Shown here one piece after another: positions 28,946-36,816 of a stretch of 64,000 bases of DNA (positions are counted from its first letter, which is position 1; every line of letters starts with the position of its first letter). The stretch comes from Ralstonia pickettii (GTDB lineage Bacteria; Pseudomonadota; Gammaproteobacteria; Burkholderiales; Burkholderiaceae): assembly GCF_000607165.1 (NCBI RefSeq), contig NZ_JFZG01000024.1, positions 682,001-746,000 on the forward strand, in the 5' to 3' direction. The position numbers were made by a program, and so were the translations under genes. A model generated the notes under the pieces. It was not told the origin of the DNA and searched no databases. It saw only the letters and a list, made by a program, of their open reading frames with translations.

Positions 28946-28987
28946 ATTATAGTCGAATCTATAATTAGGCCTAATTCGGCTCGAATT
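28946..28987. promoter_or_regulatory. Three overlapping palindromes upstream of the ATPase gene
   Basis: Within an AT-rich island are ATTATAG-N6-CTATAAT (28946-28965), the perfect 14-bp palindrome AATTAGGCCTAATT (28963-28976) and AATTCG-N3-CGAATT (28973-28987). Each overlaps the next by 3-4 bases. They lie 42-83 bp before the ATPase start and 91-132 bp before the DUF2946 start. Such density suggests a regulator-binding array. Confidence 0.65.
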
Positions 28988-29048
28988 GAACGTTCTTTGA
29001 TCTGCGTGGCAGTCCGTCGCAGGCAAATTGTGGAATCTTGTGTAGCGC

Positions 29049-29054
29049 TATACT
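29049..29054 (+). promoter_or_regulatory. Possible -10 box of the copper-type operon
   Basis: TATACT is placed about 24 bp before the DUF2946 start, with a weak TTGTGG 15 bp upstream of it. Transcription would start near 29061, leaving a very short leader in front of the DUF2946 ORF. Confidence 0.45.
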
Positions 29055-29077
29055 CGCGCAGCTTGCCACCCGTCTCC

Positions 29078-29479
29078 ATGTTCTCTCGCCGCTGGCTCTT
29101 CCTCGTCTGGCTTGCGATCGTACTGAACGTACTGTCGCCGGTGCTCGCTTCCGCTCGCGCGGCGGCCACGGGCACGCTTGCCGTCGAGCTGTGCAGCGCA
29201 ACGGCACCGCATGGCACCACCGTGCAGGTTGCCATCGACCTCCAAGGCGATGGCTCCGCCGACGATTCGGCGGCCCACCACAGCGTGGCGCACTGTCTGT
29301 ATTGCCCGGGGTTTGCAGCCGGGCTGGCGCTGGCCTCGTTGCCGGCGCTGGATGTTCCTTCCGCCCATTTCGTCTATCGCGTGCGGCAGCCGGCCACCCC
29401 GGCGCCCGTCTACGCGCGCAGCGCGCTGCGCGTGGCCGAGTCGCGCGCGCCTCCTGTGTCTCCGTCGTTGTCGATCTGA
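29078..29479 (+). CDS. DUF2946 protein, candidate CruR-like copper-sensing leader ORF
   Basis: This 133-residue product has an N-terminal hydrophobic export segment (WLFLVWLAIVLNVLSPVLA). A His-rich stretch leads into HHSVAHCLYCPGF, a C73-x2-C76 site with His68, His69 and His72. This is the DUF2946 hallmark. In Bordetella a DUF2946 ORF ahead of the TonB receptor gene bfrG (CruR) is reported to act as a copper-responsive upstream ORF whose translation controls the downstream genes. Here too it is the first ORF, 84 nt before a TonB receptor. ATG 29078 is chosen at the start of the signal segment; the open frame extends to 28997. Confidence 0.78.
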   Translation: MFSRRWLFLVWLAIVLNVLSPVLASARAAATGTLAVELCSATAPHGTTVQVAIDLQGDGSADDSAAHHSVAHCLYCPGFAAGLALASLPALDVPSAHFVYRVRQPATPAPVYARSALRVAESRAPPVSPSLSI

Positions 29480-29563
29480 CGCGCCTGCGGGGATGAGCTC
29501 CGTGGCGCCTTTGCGTCTGGCCCCGCCTGGGGCCAACGCCATCGCAATCCGGAGATCTTTCCG

Positions 29564-31882
29564 ATGTCATTCCACAAGCGCGCCAGGGCCGCCGCCCCTA
29601 AGCGCACGCTGGTGTGCCGTGCTGCGCTCGCCCTGAGCGCGGCGGCACCGTTGTCTGTTGTCGCTGCTGAAGACGCGGCCCCCGTGCCCGTGCCTGTTAC
29701 ACAGGAACTCGCGCCCACCGTGGTGCGGGCCAACGCCAACCCCACTCCATTCGCCCGCAATACGCCGGCGGTCGTGCAAAACGTGACGGCCGATCAACTG
29801 GCTGACCGCAACGTCGTCACCACCGAAGACGCGGTCAAATACCAGCCCAACGTGATGGTGCGCCGCCGCTTCATCGGCGACCGCAACTCCATCTTTGCCG
29901 GCCGCGATTTCAACGAGATTCAAAGTGCACGCGGCCTGCTGTATGCCGACGGCATCCTGCTCTCGAACCTGCTTGGCTCCAGCTACAGCTACCCGCCGCG
30001 CTGGTCGATGGTCGGGCCGGATGACCTTGCGCGCGTAGATATTTTGTATGGACCGTTCTCGGCGCTGCTGCCGGGCAACTCGATGGGTACGACCATCGCG
30101 ATGACGTTGCGCCGCCCCGAAAAATTCGAGGCCGCCGCGCAGACGCAGGTGATGAGCCAGCATTACAACGATGCATATGGCTTTTCGCGCAACGTCACCG
30201 GAAACCACGAAAGCGCATCGCTGGGCGACCGCATCGGCAAGTTCTGGTATGCGCTGTCAGTCGACCGGCTGGAGAACGATAGCCAGCCGATGCAATACGC
30301 CACGCCCAACTCCAGGTTCACGGCAGGCGGTACGCCGGTGCCGGTCACGGGTGCGCGGCAGGATGTGGGCCCCAACGGCCAGCCGCGCGTGATTCTCGGG
30401 CCGCAGATGCTGGAGCGGACCCAGCAACTGCAAGAGACGGTGCGCCTGGGTTACGTCTTCAGCGACAGCCTGGAGGCGTCGCTCACGCTGGGCCACTGGG
30501 AAAACCATTTCAACGATCAGGCGCTCAGCTTCCTGCGCGATGCCGCCGGCAACACTGTCACGGGCGGCAATGTGCTGATCAACGGCACGCCGTACACCAT
30601 CGCCCCGAACACCTTTGCGCCGCAAAACGGCGATCAGGAAAACTGGCTCTACGGCCTGGGCGTGAAAGGCAAGATCGGTGGCTGGAAGATCGACACCAAC
30701 GCGTCGGCCTACAACGTCACGCGCGACATCCTGCGCGCGTCCAACACGGCGGCTGGCAATGGGCCCGGCACGGTGTTCTACGGCGACGGCACGGGCTGGT
30801 CCAACTTCGACATCAAGGCGACGTCGCCCACGGTGTCCGGCCATACCTTCACGACCGGCTACCACTACGACCAATACCACCTGCGTAACCAGACCTTCAA
30901 CGCGACCAACTGGTCGACGGAAACGCTATCGACGCTCAAATCCAGCTACCAGGGCGACACGCAAACGCAGGCCGTCTTCATGCAGGACGCGTGGGCGTTT
31001 GCACCGCGCTGGCTCGCCACGCTGGGCCTGCGCTACGAAAGCTGGCGCGCCTACAACGGCCAACTGGGCAACGGCACGAGCACGTTGGGCTACGCCAGCC
31101 GCACCGAAGACGCGTTCTCGCCCAAGGCCGCCATCCAATGGCAGGCCACGCAAGACACGCTGCTGCGCCTGTCGTACGGCCGTGCGGTGCGTTTTCCGAC
31201 GGTGGCCGAACTGTTCCAGGGCACGATCAGCGGCAACACGATCGTCAACAACGACCCGAACCTCAAGCCTGAACGCGCCAATGATCTCGACTTCACCGTC
31301 GAACAGGCCGTGCCCTACGGCGTGCTGCGTACCAGCCTGTTCCAGAGCGACGTGCGCGACAGCATCTACACGCAGACCAACATCACGGTCACGCCCAACG
31401 TGACGAACGTACAGAACGTGGACCACGTGCGCACGCGCGGCATCGAACTGGCGTATTCGGGGCAGGACGTTCTGCAGGATGCGGGTGTGCGCGGCGTGGA
31501 CGTTGAAGCCAACGTCGCCTTCACGCAATCGAAAACGCTGGCCGACGCCGCCAACCCCACCTACGTCGACAAGACCTGGCCACGCATGCCGCGCGTGCGT
31601 GCCAACCTGTTTGCCAGTTGGCACGCCACGCAGGACTGGACGGTGGGCGCAGGCGTGCGCTATTCGGGGCGGCAATACGGCACCCTCGACAACACCGATG
31701 TGCTGCCGAACGTCTACGGTGGCACCAGCAGCTTCTTCACCGTGGACCTCAAGGCCAGCTACCGCATCGACAAGCACATCACGCTGGCGCTGGGCGTCGA
31801 CAACCTGACCGACCGGCGGTACTTCGTGTACCACCCGTATCCGTCACGCACCCTCTATGGACAACTGAAATGGCGCCTGTAA
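29564..31882 (+). CDS. TonB-dependent outer-membrane receptor
   Basis: The 772-residue protein has a signal peptide ending SVVAA, a plug domain (ELAPTVVRANANPTPFARN, AVVQNVTADQLADRNVVTTEDAVKYQPNVMV, DDLARVDILYGPFSAL) and a 22-strand barrel. The barrel ends LALGVDNLTDRRYFVYHPYPSRTLYGQLKWRL, with the terminal aromatic-containing strand. GGAGAT precedes ATG 29564. With the DUF2946 leader and a His-rich plus CxxC-containing downstream pair, it resembles the copper-regulated BfrG operon. The ligand could be a copper or other metal complex. Confidence 0.92.
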   Translation: MSFHKRARAAAPKRTLVCRAALALSAAAPLSVVAAEDAAPVPVPVTQELAPTVVRANANPTPFARNTPAVVQNVTADQLADRNVVTTEDAVKYQPNVMVRRRFIGDRNSIFAGRDFNEIQSARGLLYADGILLSNLLGSSYSYPPRWSMVGPDDLARVDILYGPFSALLPGNSMGTTIAMTLRRPEKFEAAAQTQVMSQHYNDAYGFSRNVTGNHESASLGDRIGKFWYALSVDRLENDSQPMQYATPNSRFTAGGTPVPVTGARQDVGPNGQPRVILGPQMLERTQQLQETVRLGYVFSDSLEASLTLGHWENHFNDQALSFLRDAAGNTVTGGNVLINGTPYTIAPNTFAPQNGDQENWLYGLGVKGKIGGWKIDTNASAYNVTRDILRASNTAAGNGPGTVFYGDGTGWSNFDIKATSPTVSGHTFTTGYHYDQYHLRNQTFNATNWSTETLSTLKSSYQGDTQTQAVFMQDAWAFAPRWLATLGLRYESWRAYNGQLGNGTSTLGYASRTEDAFSPKAAIQWQATQDTLLRLSYGRAVRFPTVAELFQGTISGNTIVNNDPNLKPERANDLDFTVEQAVPYGVLRTSLFQSDVRDSIYTQTNITVTPNVTNVQNVDHVRTRGIELAYSGQDVLQDAGVRGVDVEANVAFTQSKTLADAANPTYVDKTWPRMPRVRANLFASWHATQDWTVGAGVRYSGRQYGTLDNTDVLPNVYGGTSSFFTVDLKASYRIDKHITLALGVDNLTDRRYFVYHPYPSRTLYGQLKWRL

Positions 31883-33135
31883 TGCAGTCGATTCCTCGAT
31901 TCCTTGCCGGTGCGCTGCTGGCTCTTGCGGCAACGGTGGCGCTTGCGCACGAAGGCCATGACCACGGCGCCATGGCAGGCAAGGCTGCCGCAAAACCGCA
32001 GCTTGCGACGACCGCGGCGTTCGACAAGGCAGGGCGCTTGTGGGTGACCTGGGCGGAAGGCCAGCACGTAGTGATCGCCTCGTCCGACGATCTCGGCAAG
32101 ACGTTCTCCAGGCCGCAGCGCATCAACCCCCAACCCGAGCCGATCTATACCGACGGCGAGAACCGTCCGAAGGTCATCGTCAGCCCGGACGGTGCGTTGT
32201 ATGTGAGCTGGTCGCGCCCGCTCGATGCGCCGTACACGGGCTTCGTGCGTTTCTCGCGCTCGCTTGACGGCGGCACGACGTGGAGCGCGCCGATCACCGT
32301 CCACCACGACCGCCAGCCGATCACGCACCGCTTCGATTCGATCGCGGTCGACAGCGCGGGCCACATCTTCATCACGTGGATCGACAAGCGCGACCTGCTG
32401 CGCGCGCAGGCGGCTAAACAGCCGTACGACGGCGCGGCGGTGTACTACACCGTTTCGACCGACCGCGGCGCCACCTTCGCGCCCGAGCGCAAGGTCATCG
32501 ACCAGACCTGCGAATGCTGCCGCATTGCGCTGGCGCCCGATGCCGACGGCCACATGCTCGCGCTGTGGCGCAACGTGTTTGCCGGGCAGATTCGCGACCA
32601 CGCATTGGCGACATTACCGATCGATAACACGCCGCTTGCCGTCACGCGCGCAACGTTCTCGGAATGGCGCGTCGATGCGTGTCCGCACCATGGCCCCGCG
32701 TTGGCCGTCACGGCCGATGGCGTGCGGCACATGGCGTGGTTCTCGGTGCTGCAGGACAAGCCTGGCCTGTTTTACCGCCGGCTCTCGGCCGACGGCAAGC
32801 CGATCGGCGGCGCATGGTCCTTTGCCGGTTCGGCACAGGCCGGTGCGCAGGCATCGCACCCCGCGCTGCTGGCGGCGGACGGCGCACTGTGGCTGGTGTG
32901 GAAACAGTTTGCCGAAGACCGCATGCAGATCCTGCTGCGCAAATCCACCGACGGCGGCACGCACTGGACAGCGCCGGCCAGCATTGCAAACACCGATGGC
33001 GGCAGCGATCACCCGCAACTGCTCGCGCGCGATGGCCATGTCTACCTGTCGTGGCGCACGCAGGCCGAGGGCTATCGGCTGATCGATGTCAGTAATGTCG
33101 CCCTGTCCAATCCATCATTGGAGGCATCGAAATGA
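31882..33135 (+). CDS. Exported His-rich BNR/sialidase-fold protein
   Basis: From ATG 31882 (TAATG overlap with the receptor stop) the product is 417 residues with a signal peptide (FLAGALLALAATVALA) and a mature N-terminus HEGHDHGAMAG. The remainder has BNR/Asp-box repeats (SDDLGKTFSRP, SLDGGTTWSAP, STDRGATFAPE, STDGGTHWTAP) of a six-bladed propeller. A Cys pair appears in DQTCECCRIAL. The His-rich start and CxCC suggest metal binding rather than sialidase activity. ATG 31870 is an alternative start. Confidence 0.82.
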   Translation: MQSIPRFLAGALLALAATVALAHEGHDHGAMAGKAAAKPQLATTAAFDKAGRLWVTWAEGQHVVIASSDDLGKTFSRPQRINPQPEPIYTDGENRPKVIVSPDGALYVSWSRPLDAPYTGFVRFSRSLDGGTTWSAPITVHHDRQPITHRFDSIAVDSAGHIFITWIDKRDLLRAQAAKQPYDGAAVYYTVSTDRGATFAPERKVIDQTCECCRIALAPDADGHMLALWRNVFAGQIRDHALATLPIDNTPLAVTRATFSEWRVDACPHHGPALAVTADGVRHMAWFSVLQDKPGLFYRRLSADGKPIGGAWSFAGSAQAGAQASHPALLAADGALWLVWKQFAEDRMQILLRKSTDGGTHWTAPASIANTDGGSDHPQLLARDGHVYLSWRTQAEGYRLIDVSNVALSNPSLEASK

Positions 33136-33674
33136 ACATTCGATGGAAATCTTTTGCGATGGGCGTGGCGCTATCCGCCGCCGCCTTCACCGCCACCTTC
33201 GCCGCCACCTTCGCCGCCACCTTCGCCGCGCAGGCCGCAGGCGCGCTGCAGTTCCAGCCGCTGCGTGCGCGCGATGTGCCTGCGCTGCTGCAGACGCCGC
33301 ACGCGCGCCCGCTCATCGTCGAAATCTGGTCATTGGAATGCAGCTACTGCCGCGAGAACATCGCCCGTATCGCGCAATGGCGGCGCACCGCCAAGCAAGA
33401 TGTGGATGTGGTGATGGTGTCGATGGACGGCCCCGACCAGGCCGAGATGCTGAACCGCGCGCTGGCGCCGCTGGCCCGCGACGGAAAGATCGGCATTACA
33501 CGTGTGCCGCAATACGCCAATGCCGAAGACATGCCGGAGCGCCTGCGTGCTGCGCTCGACCCTGGCTGGCAGGGCGAGATGCCGCGCACGATCATCCTGC
33601 GTCCTGACGGCAAGCGCCATGTATCGAGCGGGTTGCTGACGCTGCAGGCGCTGGACACGGCGCTCAGGGATTAA
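33132..33674 (+). CDS. Periplasmic thioredoxin-fold protein
   Basis: The 180-residue product has a signal segment containing a triple TFAA repeat. A thioredoxin fold follows with the active site WSLECSYC (Cys70-x2-Cys73), and a cis-Pro region at EMPRTIILRPDG. It likely reduces or metallates a partner, perhaps the CxCC of the BNR protein encoded just upstream. The start overlaps the previous stop (ATGA). Confidence 0.85.
   Translation: MNIRWKSFAMGVALSAAAFTATFAATFAATFAAQAAGALQFQPLRARDVPALLQTPHARPLIVEIWSLECSYCRENIARIAQWRRTAKQDVDVVMVSMDGPDQAEMLNRALAPLARDGKIGITRVPQYANAEDMPERLRAALDPGWQGEMPRTIILRPDGKRHVSSGLLTLQALDTALRD
33192..33227 (+). repeat. Three perfect 12-bp tandem repeats in a signal-peptide region
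   Basis: GCCACCTTCGCC occurs three times in a row and encodes ATFA units within the hydrophobic export segment of the thioredoxin-like protein. Copy-number change would lengthen or shorten the signal peptide in frame. Confidence 0.9.
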
Positions 33675-33732
33675 TCAGAAAACGACGCGGACCCCCCTCG
33701 TTGTTGGGGTATGGCGGGGGGCGCGCACTTTT

Positions 33733-33738
33733 TATAAT
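33733..33738 (+). promoter_or_regulatory. Consensus -10 box of the candidate small RNA
   Basis: A perfect TATAAT stands 7 nt before the first base of the 5' stem of the downstream RNA. No clear -35 TTGACA exists at 17 bp spacing, so an activator may be involved. Confidence 0.65.
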
Positions 33739-33744
33739 GGCCTC

Positions 33745-33858
33745 GCTTTGTGAATTCCGGCGCATTGCTCGTTCACAAAGCACACCCGACCATCTTTCGT
33801 CGTCAAAGGCTGAAGATGTTAAGCCCGCCCGCCCCCCGGCCCGCGGGCTTTTTCTTTG
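33745..33858 (+). ncRNA. Candidate structured small RNA with intrinsic terminator
   Basis: Starting exactly where TATAAT would initiate, GCTTTGTGAA (33745-33754) pairs perfectly with TTCACAAAGC (33772-33781) around a 17-nt loop. A second hairpin pairs CATCTT (33791-33796) with AAGATG (33813-33818), and its loop contains CGTCGTC. A GC-rich terminator stem (33821-33850) and T-run close the unit. No ORF with coding character covers it. It matches no RNA family I can recognise (not 6S, SRP, tmRNA or RNase P). The size is about 114 nt. Confidence 0.68.
33821..33858 (+). terminator. Rho-independent terminator of the small RNA
   Basis: AAGCCCGC and GCGGGCTT form an 8-bp stem around a C-rich loop, followed by TTTCTTT. 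It may also end read-through from the copper-type operon. Confidence 0.75.
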
Positions 33859-33922
33859 CCCGGTCCATACTGGATTTGTATTGAACGGGCCTGTGCTGCG
33901 GGGGGCGGATGATAGCGCGCCC

Positions 33923-34207
33923 TCAGCGCGTTGTCGCGTGCGAAGAAGGGGGGTATTGCTCGGACGCGCGCTCCGCATCATTGGATGCCGCACCCAGGCC
34001 CACCGCCACGGCGGCCAGCAAGAGAGCAACACCACGCGCGATGTAGAACACCGCTTGCGCACCGGCCATTTCCGGCTTGTCAGATGGGGTATCACCAAGA
34101 TGGGCGTGCCAGGTATTGCGCGTGGCCCGATCCCGATGGGGCAGCGGATCACGATAGGCGCGTGGTGCGTGCGTGCGGTGCGTCGGATGAGGCTGCATGT
34201 GCGACAT
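33923..34207 (-). CDS. Small single-helix membrane protein downstream of the TSUP gene
   Basis: The 94-residue product has a His/Arg-rich N-terminal half (MSHMQPHPTHRTHAPR and onward). One clear membrane helix follows (AVFYIARGVALLLAAVAVGLG) and then a short polar tail. AGGAG lies 7 nt before ATG 34207. The start is only 17 bp after the TSUP transporter stop, so it is likely the second gene of that operon. I do not recognise the family. The His-rich face could bind metal, but this is a guess. Confidence 0.6.
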   Translation of the reverse strand: MSHMQPHPTHRTHAPRAYRDPLPHRDRATRNTWHAHLGDTPSDKPEMAGAQAVFYIARGVALLLAAVAVGLGAASNDAERASEQYPPSSHATTR

Positions 34208-34224
34208 GGCGGTTCTCCTCATGC

Positions 34225-34983
34225 TTAAACGTGCGACCAGGCGCGCCAGAACAGCAGCGCTGTCATCGAAAAGCCGAAGGTGGAAATCAACGCCCGGACA
34301 ACCGGCACCGGCAAACGCTTGCCGACGTGCGCGCCCAGATAACCGCCCAGTGCGGCAGCCACCAGCATGACCAGCGTCTGTGGCCACCACACCATCCTGG
34401 CAAGTGCAAAACAGGCTACGGCCACGAGGTTCGTCGCGCCCACCAGCAGCGTGCGCGAGGCGTTCAATGCTTTGATGTCGTCGTGGCCGAACAGTGCCCA
34501 GACCGCCATCATCATGATCCCCACCGCGCCACCAAAATAGCCGCCATAGATGGCCAACGCACCTTGCGCGACGAGCAGTGTTGTCCGCCCGATCTGCATG
34601 CGCTGGCGCAGCCACACACCGGCCTGTTTGCCGAACGTGAATGCGAGCGAGCCGATCAGCAGAAGCCACGGCACGATGAAATCGAACGCGCGGGACGACG
34701 TGTTCATCAACAGCAGCGCGCCGAGCAGCCCGCCCACCAGGCTGATCCCCACCATGGCGCGCATCGAGACCTGCCCGAACCCGCGATAGTCCGCGCGATA
34801 CGCCCACGCTGAAGTGGCCGCGCCGGGTAACAGCGCGACCGTGCTCGACGCATTGGCAAACACCGACGGCACACCCGCGAACATGAGCGCAGGCAGGGTG
34901 ACAAACGAGCCACCGCCCGCCAGCGCATTCATCATGCCGGCGAGCAGGCCCGCGCCAAAAAGCAGCAGCGTGGCGGATTCCAT
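34225..34983 (-). CDS. TSUP/TauE-SafE family membrane transporter
   Basis: The 252-residue protein has about eight helices. It carries the two TSUP half-repeats: AGLLAGMMNALAGGGSFVTLPAL near the start and IYGGYFGGAVGIMMMAV in the second half. The family exports sulfite, sulfoacetate or other organic anions. ATG 34983 is the first residue of the conserved helix. A LysR gene diverges from it. Confidence 0.9.
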   Translation of the reverse strand: MESATLLLFGAGLLAGMMNALAGGGSFVTLPALMFAGVPSVFANASSTVALLPGAATSAWAYRADYRGFGQVSMRAMVGISLVGGLLGALLLMNTSSRAFDFIVPWLLLIGSLAFTFGKQAGVWLRQRMQIGRTTLLVAQGALAIYGGYFGGAVGIMMMAVWALFGHDDIKALNASRTLLVGATNLVAVACFALARMVWWPQTLVMLVAAALGGYLGAHVGKRLPVPVVRALISTFGFSMTALLFWRAWSHV

Positions 34984-35008
34984 GGGGGGCGAATTTGGAT
35001 ATGTTTTG

Positions 35009-35112
35009 TTTTTGAGATGCCTCAGTTTCCGGCACTGGTGGTTACGCTGCAATCTGCGATAAATTGACCTTGCCTCAGCACGAAACTGAGGCTCATGCCA
35101 ATTTTGAGATGC
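35009..35112. promoter_or_regulatory. LysR-type operator repeats between TSUP and LysR genes
   Basis: CCTCAGTTTC (35020-35029) and GAAACTGAGG (35082-35091) are a perfect inverted repeat. GCCTCAG-N7-CTGAGGC (35072-35092) forms a compact dyad. TGCCTCAG also repeats directly (35018 and 35071), and TTTTGAGATGC occurs at 35010-35020 and 35102-35112. These fit recognition and activation sites of the divergent LysR regulator. Confidence 0.65.
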
Positions 35113-36000
35113 ATCGTGCGCTTTGACCTGACCGACCTCCGACTCTTCCTCCATACCGCCGAAGCCGGCAGCATCACTGCGGGGGCCGAGCGTGCGCACC
35201 TGACATTGGCGTCGGCCAGCGCACGCATCCGCGGCATGGAAGACACGCTCGGCGTGCCGTTGCTCACGCGCAACCGGCGCGGCGTGGAAACGACCGCCGC
35301 CGGCCGCACGCTCGTCCACCACGCGCGCGTTGTCCTGCAGCAGATGGATCGCATGCGCGGTGAGCTTGGCGAATACGCGCGTGGCCTCAAGGGCTACGTG
35401 CGGCTGCTTTCCAACACGGCGGCCATGACCGAGTTCTTGCCGGAAACGCTCAGCGCTTTCCTGGCTGCACATCCTGAAGTCGACATCGACCTGGAAGAGC
35501 TGGTCAGCCATGAGATTGTCGAAGCGATTGCGCAGGGGCGGGCAGACATCGGCATCGTCAACGATGCGGTCGACTTGTCCGGGCTGGAGACCTTTCCGTT
35601 CCGCCACGACCGTCTGGTGCTGGTGACCGCGCGCGACCACCCGCTGGCCGAGCGCCGCGAGCTGGCCTTCGTTGAAACCTTGCAGGAAGATTTTGTTGGG
35701 CTGACAGGCGATAACGCCTTGCAGGCCTATCTGGCGGGGCATGCCGCGCGCGCCGGCCATCGGCTCAAATACCGCGTGCGGCTGCGCAGTTTCGACGCCG
35801 TGTGCCGCATGGTGGAGCGCAACGTGGGCGTGGGCGTCATTCCCGAGCATGCGGCAATCCGCCTGCAGCGTTCCATGGGCATCCGCCGCGTGCGATTGAC
35901 CGACGCCTGGGCGACGCGCCTGCTGCGCATCTGCGTGCGCCATTTCGATGATCTGCCCGCCTTCGCACGCCAGTTGATCGAGCATTTGCGCGAGGCCTGA
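35095..36000 (+). CDS. LysR-family regulator divergent from the TSUP transporter
   Basis: The 301-residue protein has the LysR wHTH (LTDLRLFLHTAEAGSITAGAER, LTLASASARIRGMEDTLGVPL) and a periplasmic-binding-like effector domain. The ATG at 35095 has no ribosome site, and GTG 35116 (MRFDLTDLRL) is an alternative that removes seven residues. It probably controls the TSUP transporter operon and itself. Confidence 0.9.
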   Translation: MPILRCIVRFDLTDLRLFLHTAEAGSITAGAERAHLTLASASARIRGMEDTLGVPLLTRNRRGVETTAAGRTLVHHARVVLQQMDRMRGELGEYARGLKGYVRLLSNTAAMTEFLPETLSAFLAAHPEVDIDLEELVSHEIVEAIAQGRADIGIVNDAVDLSGLETFPFRHDRLVLVTARDHPLAERRELAFVETLQEDFVGLTGDNALQAYLAGHAARAGHRLKYRVRLRSFDAVCRMVERNVGVGVIPEHAAIRLQRSMGIRRVRLTDAWATRLLRICVRHFDDLPAFARQLIEHLREA

Positions 36001-36145
36001 GTGCGTGGCGCGTCCGTCATTTGGCGGAGGGATGCTGTTTGAACTCGCGCGGGTGAAAACGCGTCGGTACACTGCAAGCAGTTGCGGGCCGCACAGCGCC
36101 ATAGACGTGCGGTGCCGCACCAACCCTCCGCTCATGGAGCACATC

Positions 36146-36667
36146 ATGGCGTCTGCCGGTGTTCCCCCTGGTGTTCCGCCGATTGGCCTGCTGCACGCGG
36201 CGCGTGCGTTGCGCATCTATCGGCGCCACGAGATCAATGCGCTGGCGTGGATCGCGCTGGGCGTGTGCCTGCGCACTCCGGCGCCCATGGCGGCCATCAG
36301 CGTTGCGTTGCTCATCGTGTGCGCGTGGTCGCTCACGCGGCACATCCAATATCTGAAGCCCCTGTATGAACTGCCGGTGTTCAGCCGCCTGCTGGCACAC
36401 AGCGGCATGGCGTTCGCGGCGATCAATGCGGCGCTGCTGGCGGTGGAGCTGGCCACGGGTGCCGGACGCGGTGCATGGTTCGACGCCGACGGCTGGCTTG
36501 CGCCCGCCTGGCCGCAGATTCTCCCGGACATGGCCGGCACGATTGAGCTGATGCTGGTCAGCGCCCAGTGGATCGTCGTGCTGGGTGTCGTGGTTGCCGC
36601 AACGGCCTGGGCGTGGCTGAGCCTGGGTGGCGGCCGCTCGCTGCGTTTTCCGCCGCGCTCGCAATGA
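36146..36667 (+). CDS. Integral membrane protein of unknown function
   Basis: The 173-residue product begins MASAGVPPGVPPIGL, with GGAG 5 nt upstream of the start. It has about four hydrophobic segments (LAWIALGVCLRTPAPMAAISVALLIVCAW, SGMAFAAINAALLAVELA, LMLVSAQWIVVLGVVVAATAWAWL) and ends in a basic tail. I do not recognise the family. It stands alone between a LysR gene and an acyl-CoA synthetase. Confidence 0.65.
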   Translation: MASAGVPPGVPPIGLLHAARALRIYRRHEINALAWIALGVCLRTPAPMAAISVALLIVCAWSLTRHIQYLKPLYELPVFSRLLAHSGMAFAAINAALLAVELATGAGRGAWFDADGWLAPAWPQILPDMAGTIELMLVSAQWIVVLGVVVAATAWAWLSLGGGRSLRFPPRSQ

Positions 36668-36816
36668 GTGCATGGCTCGGGAGAATCCGGGCTGGTCTGG
36701 CGGAAGAATTCCTCCTATAAGTGGCGATGTCGGTTGCAGGTGCGTTTCCGTAGCGCCCGGACGAGGCGCGTGCAGTTAGAGCGTGCACAACACGCTCCGA
36801 ACCCCAGGAGACAGGC

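Noticed and set aside
33675-33730. Terminator for the copper-type operon at ACCCC...GGGGT
   Set aside because: The 5-bp stem has no T-run. The downstream small-RNA terminator is the better candidate.
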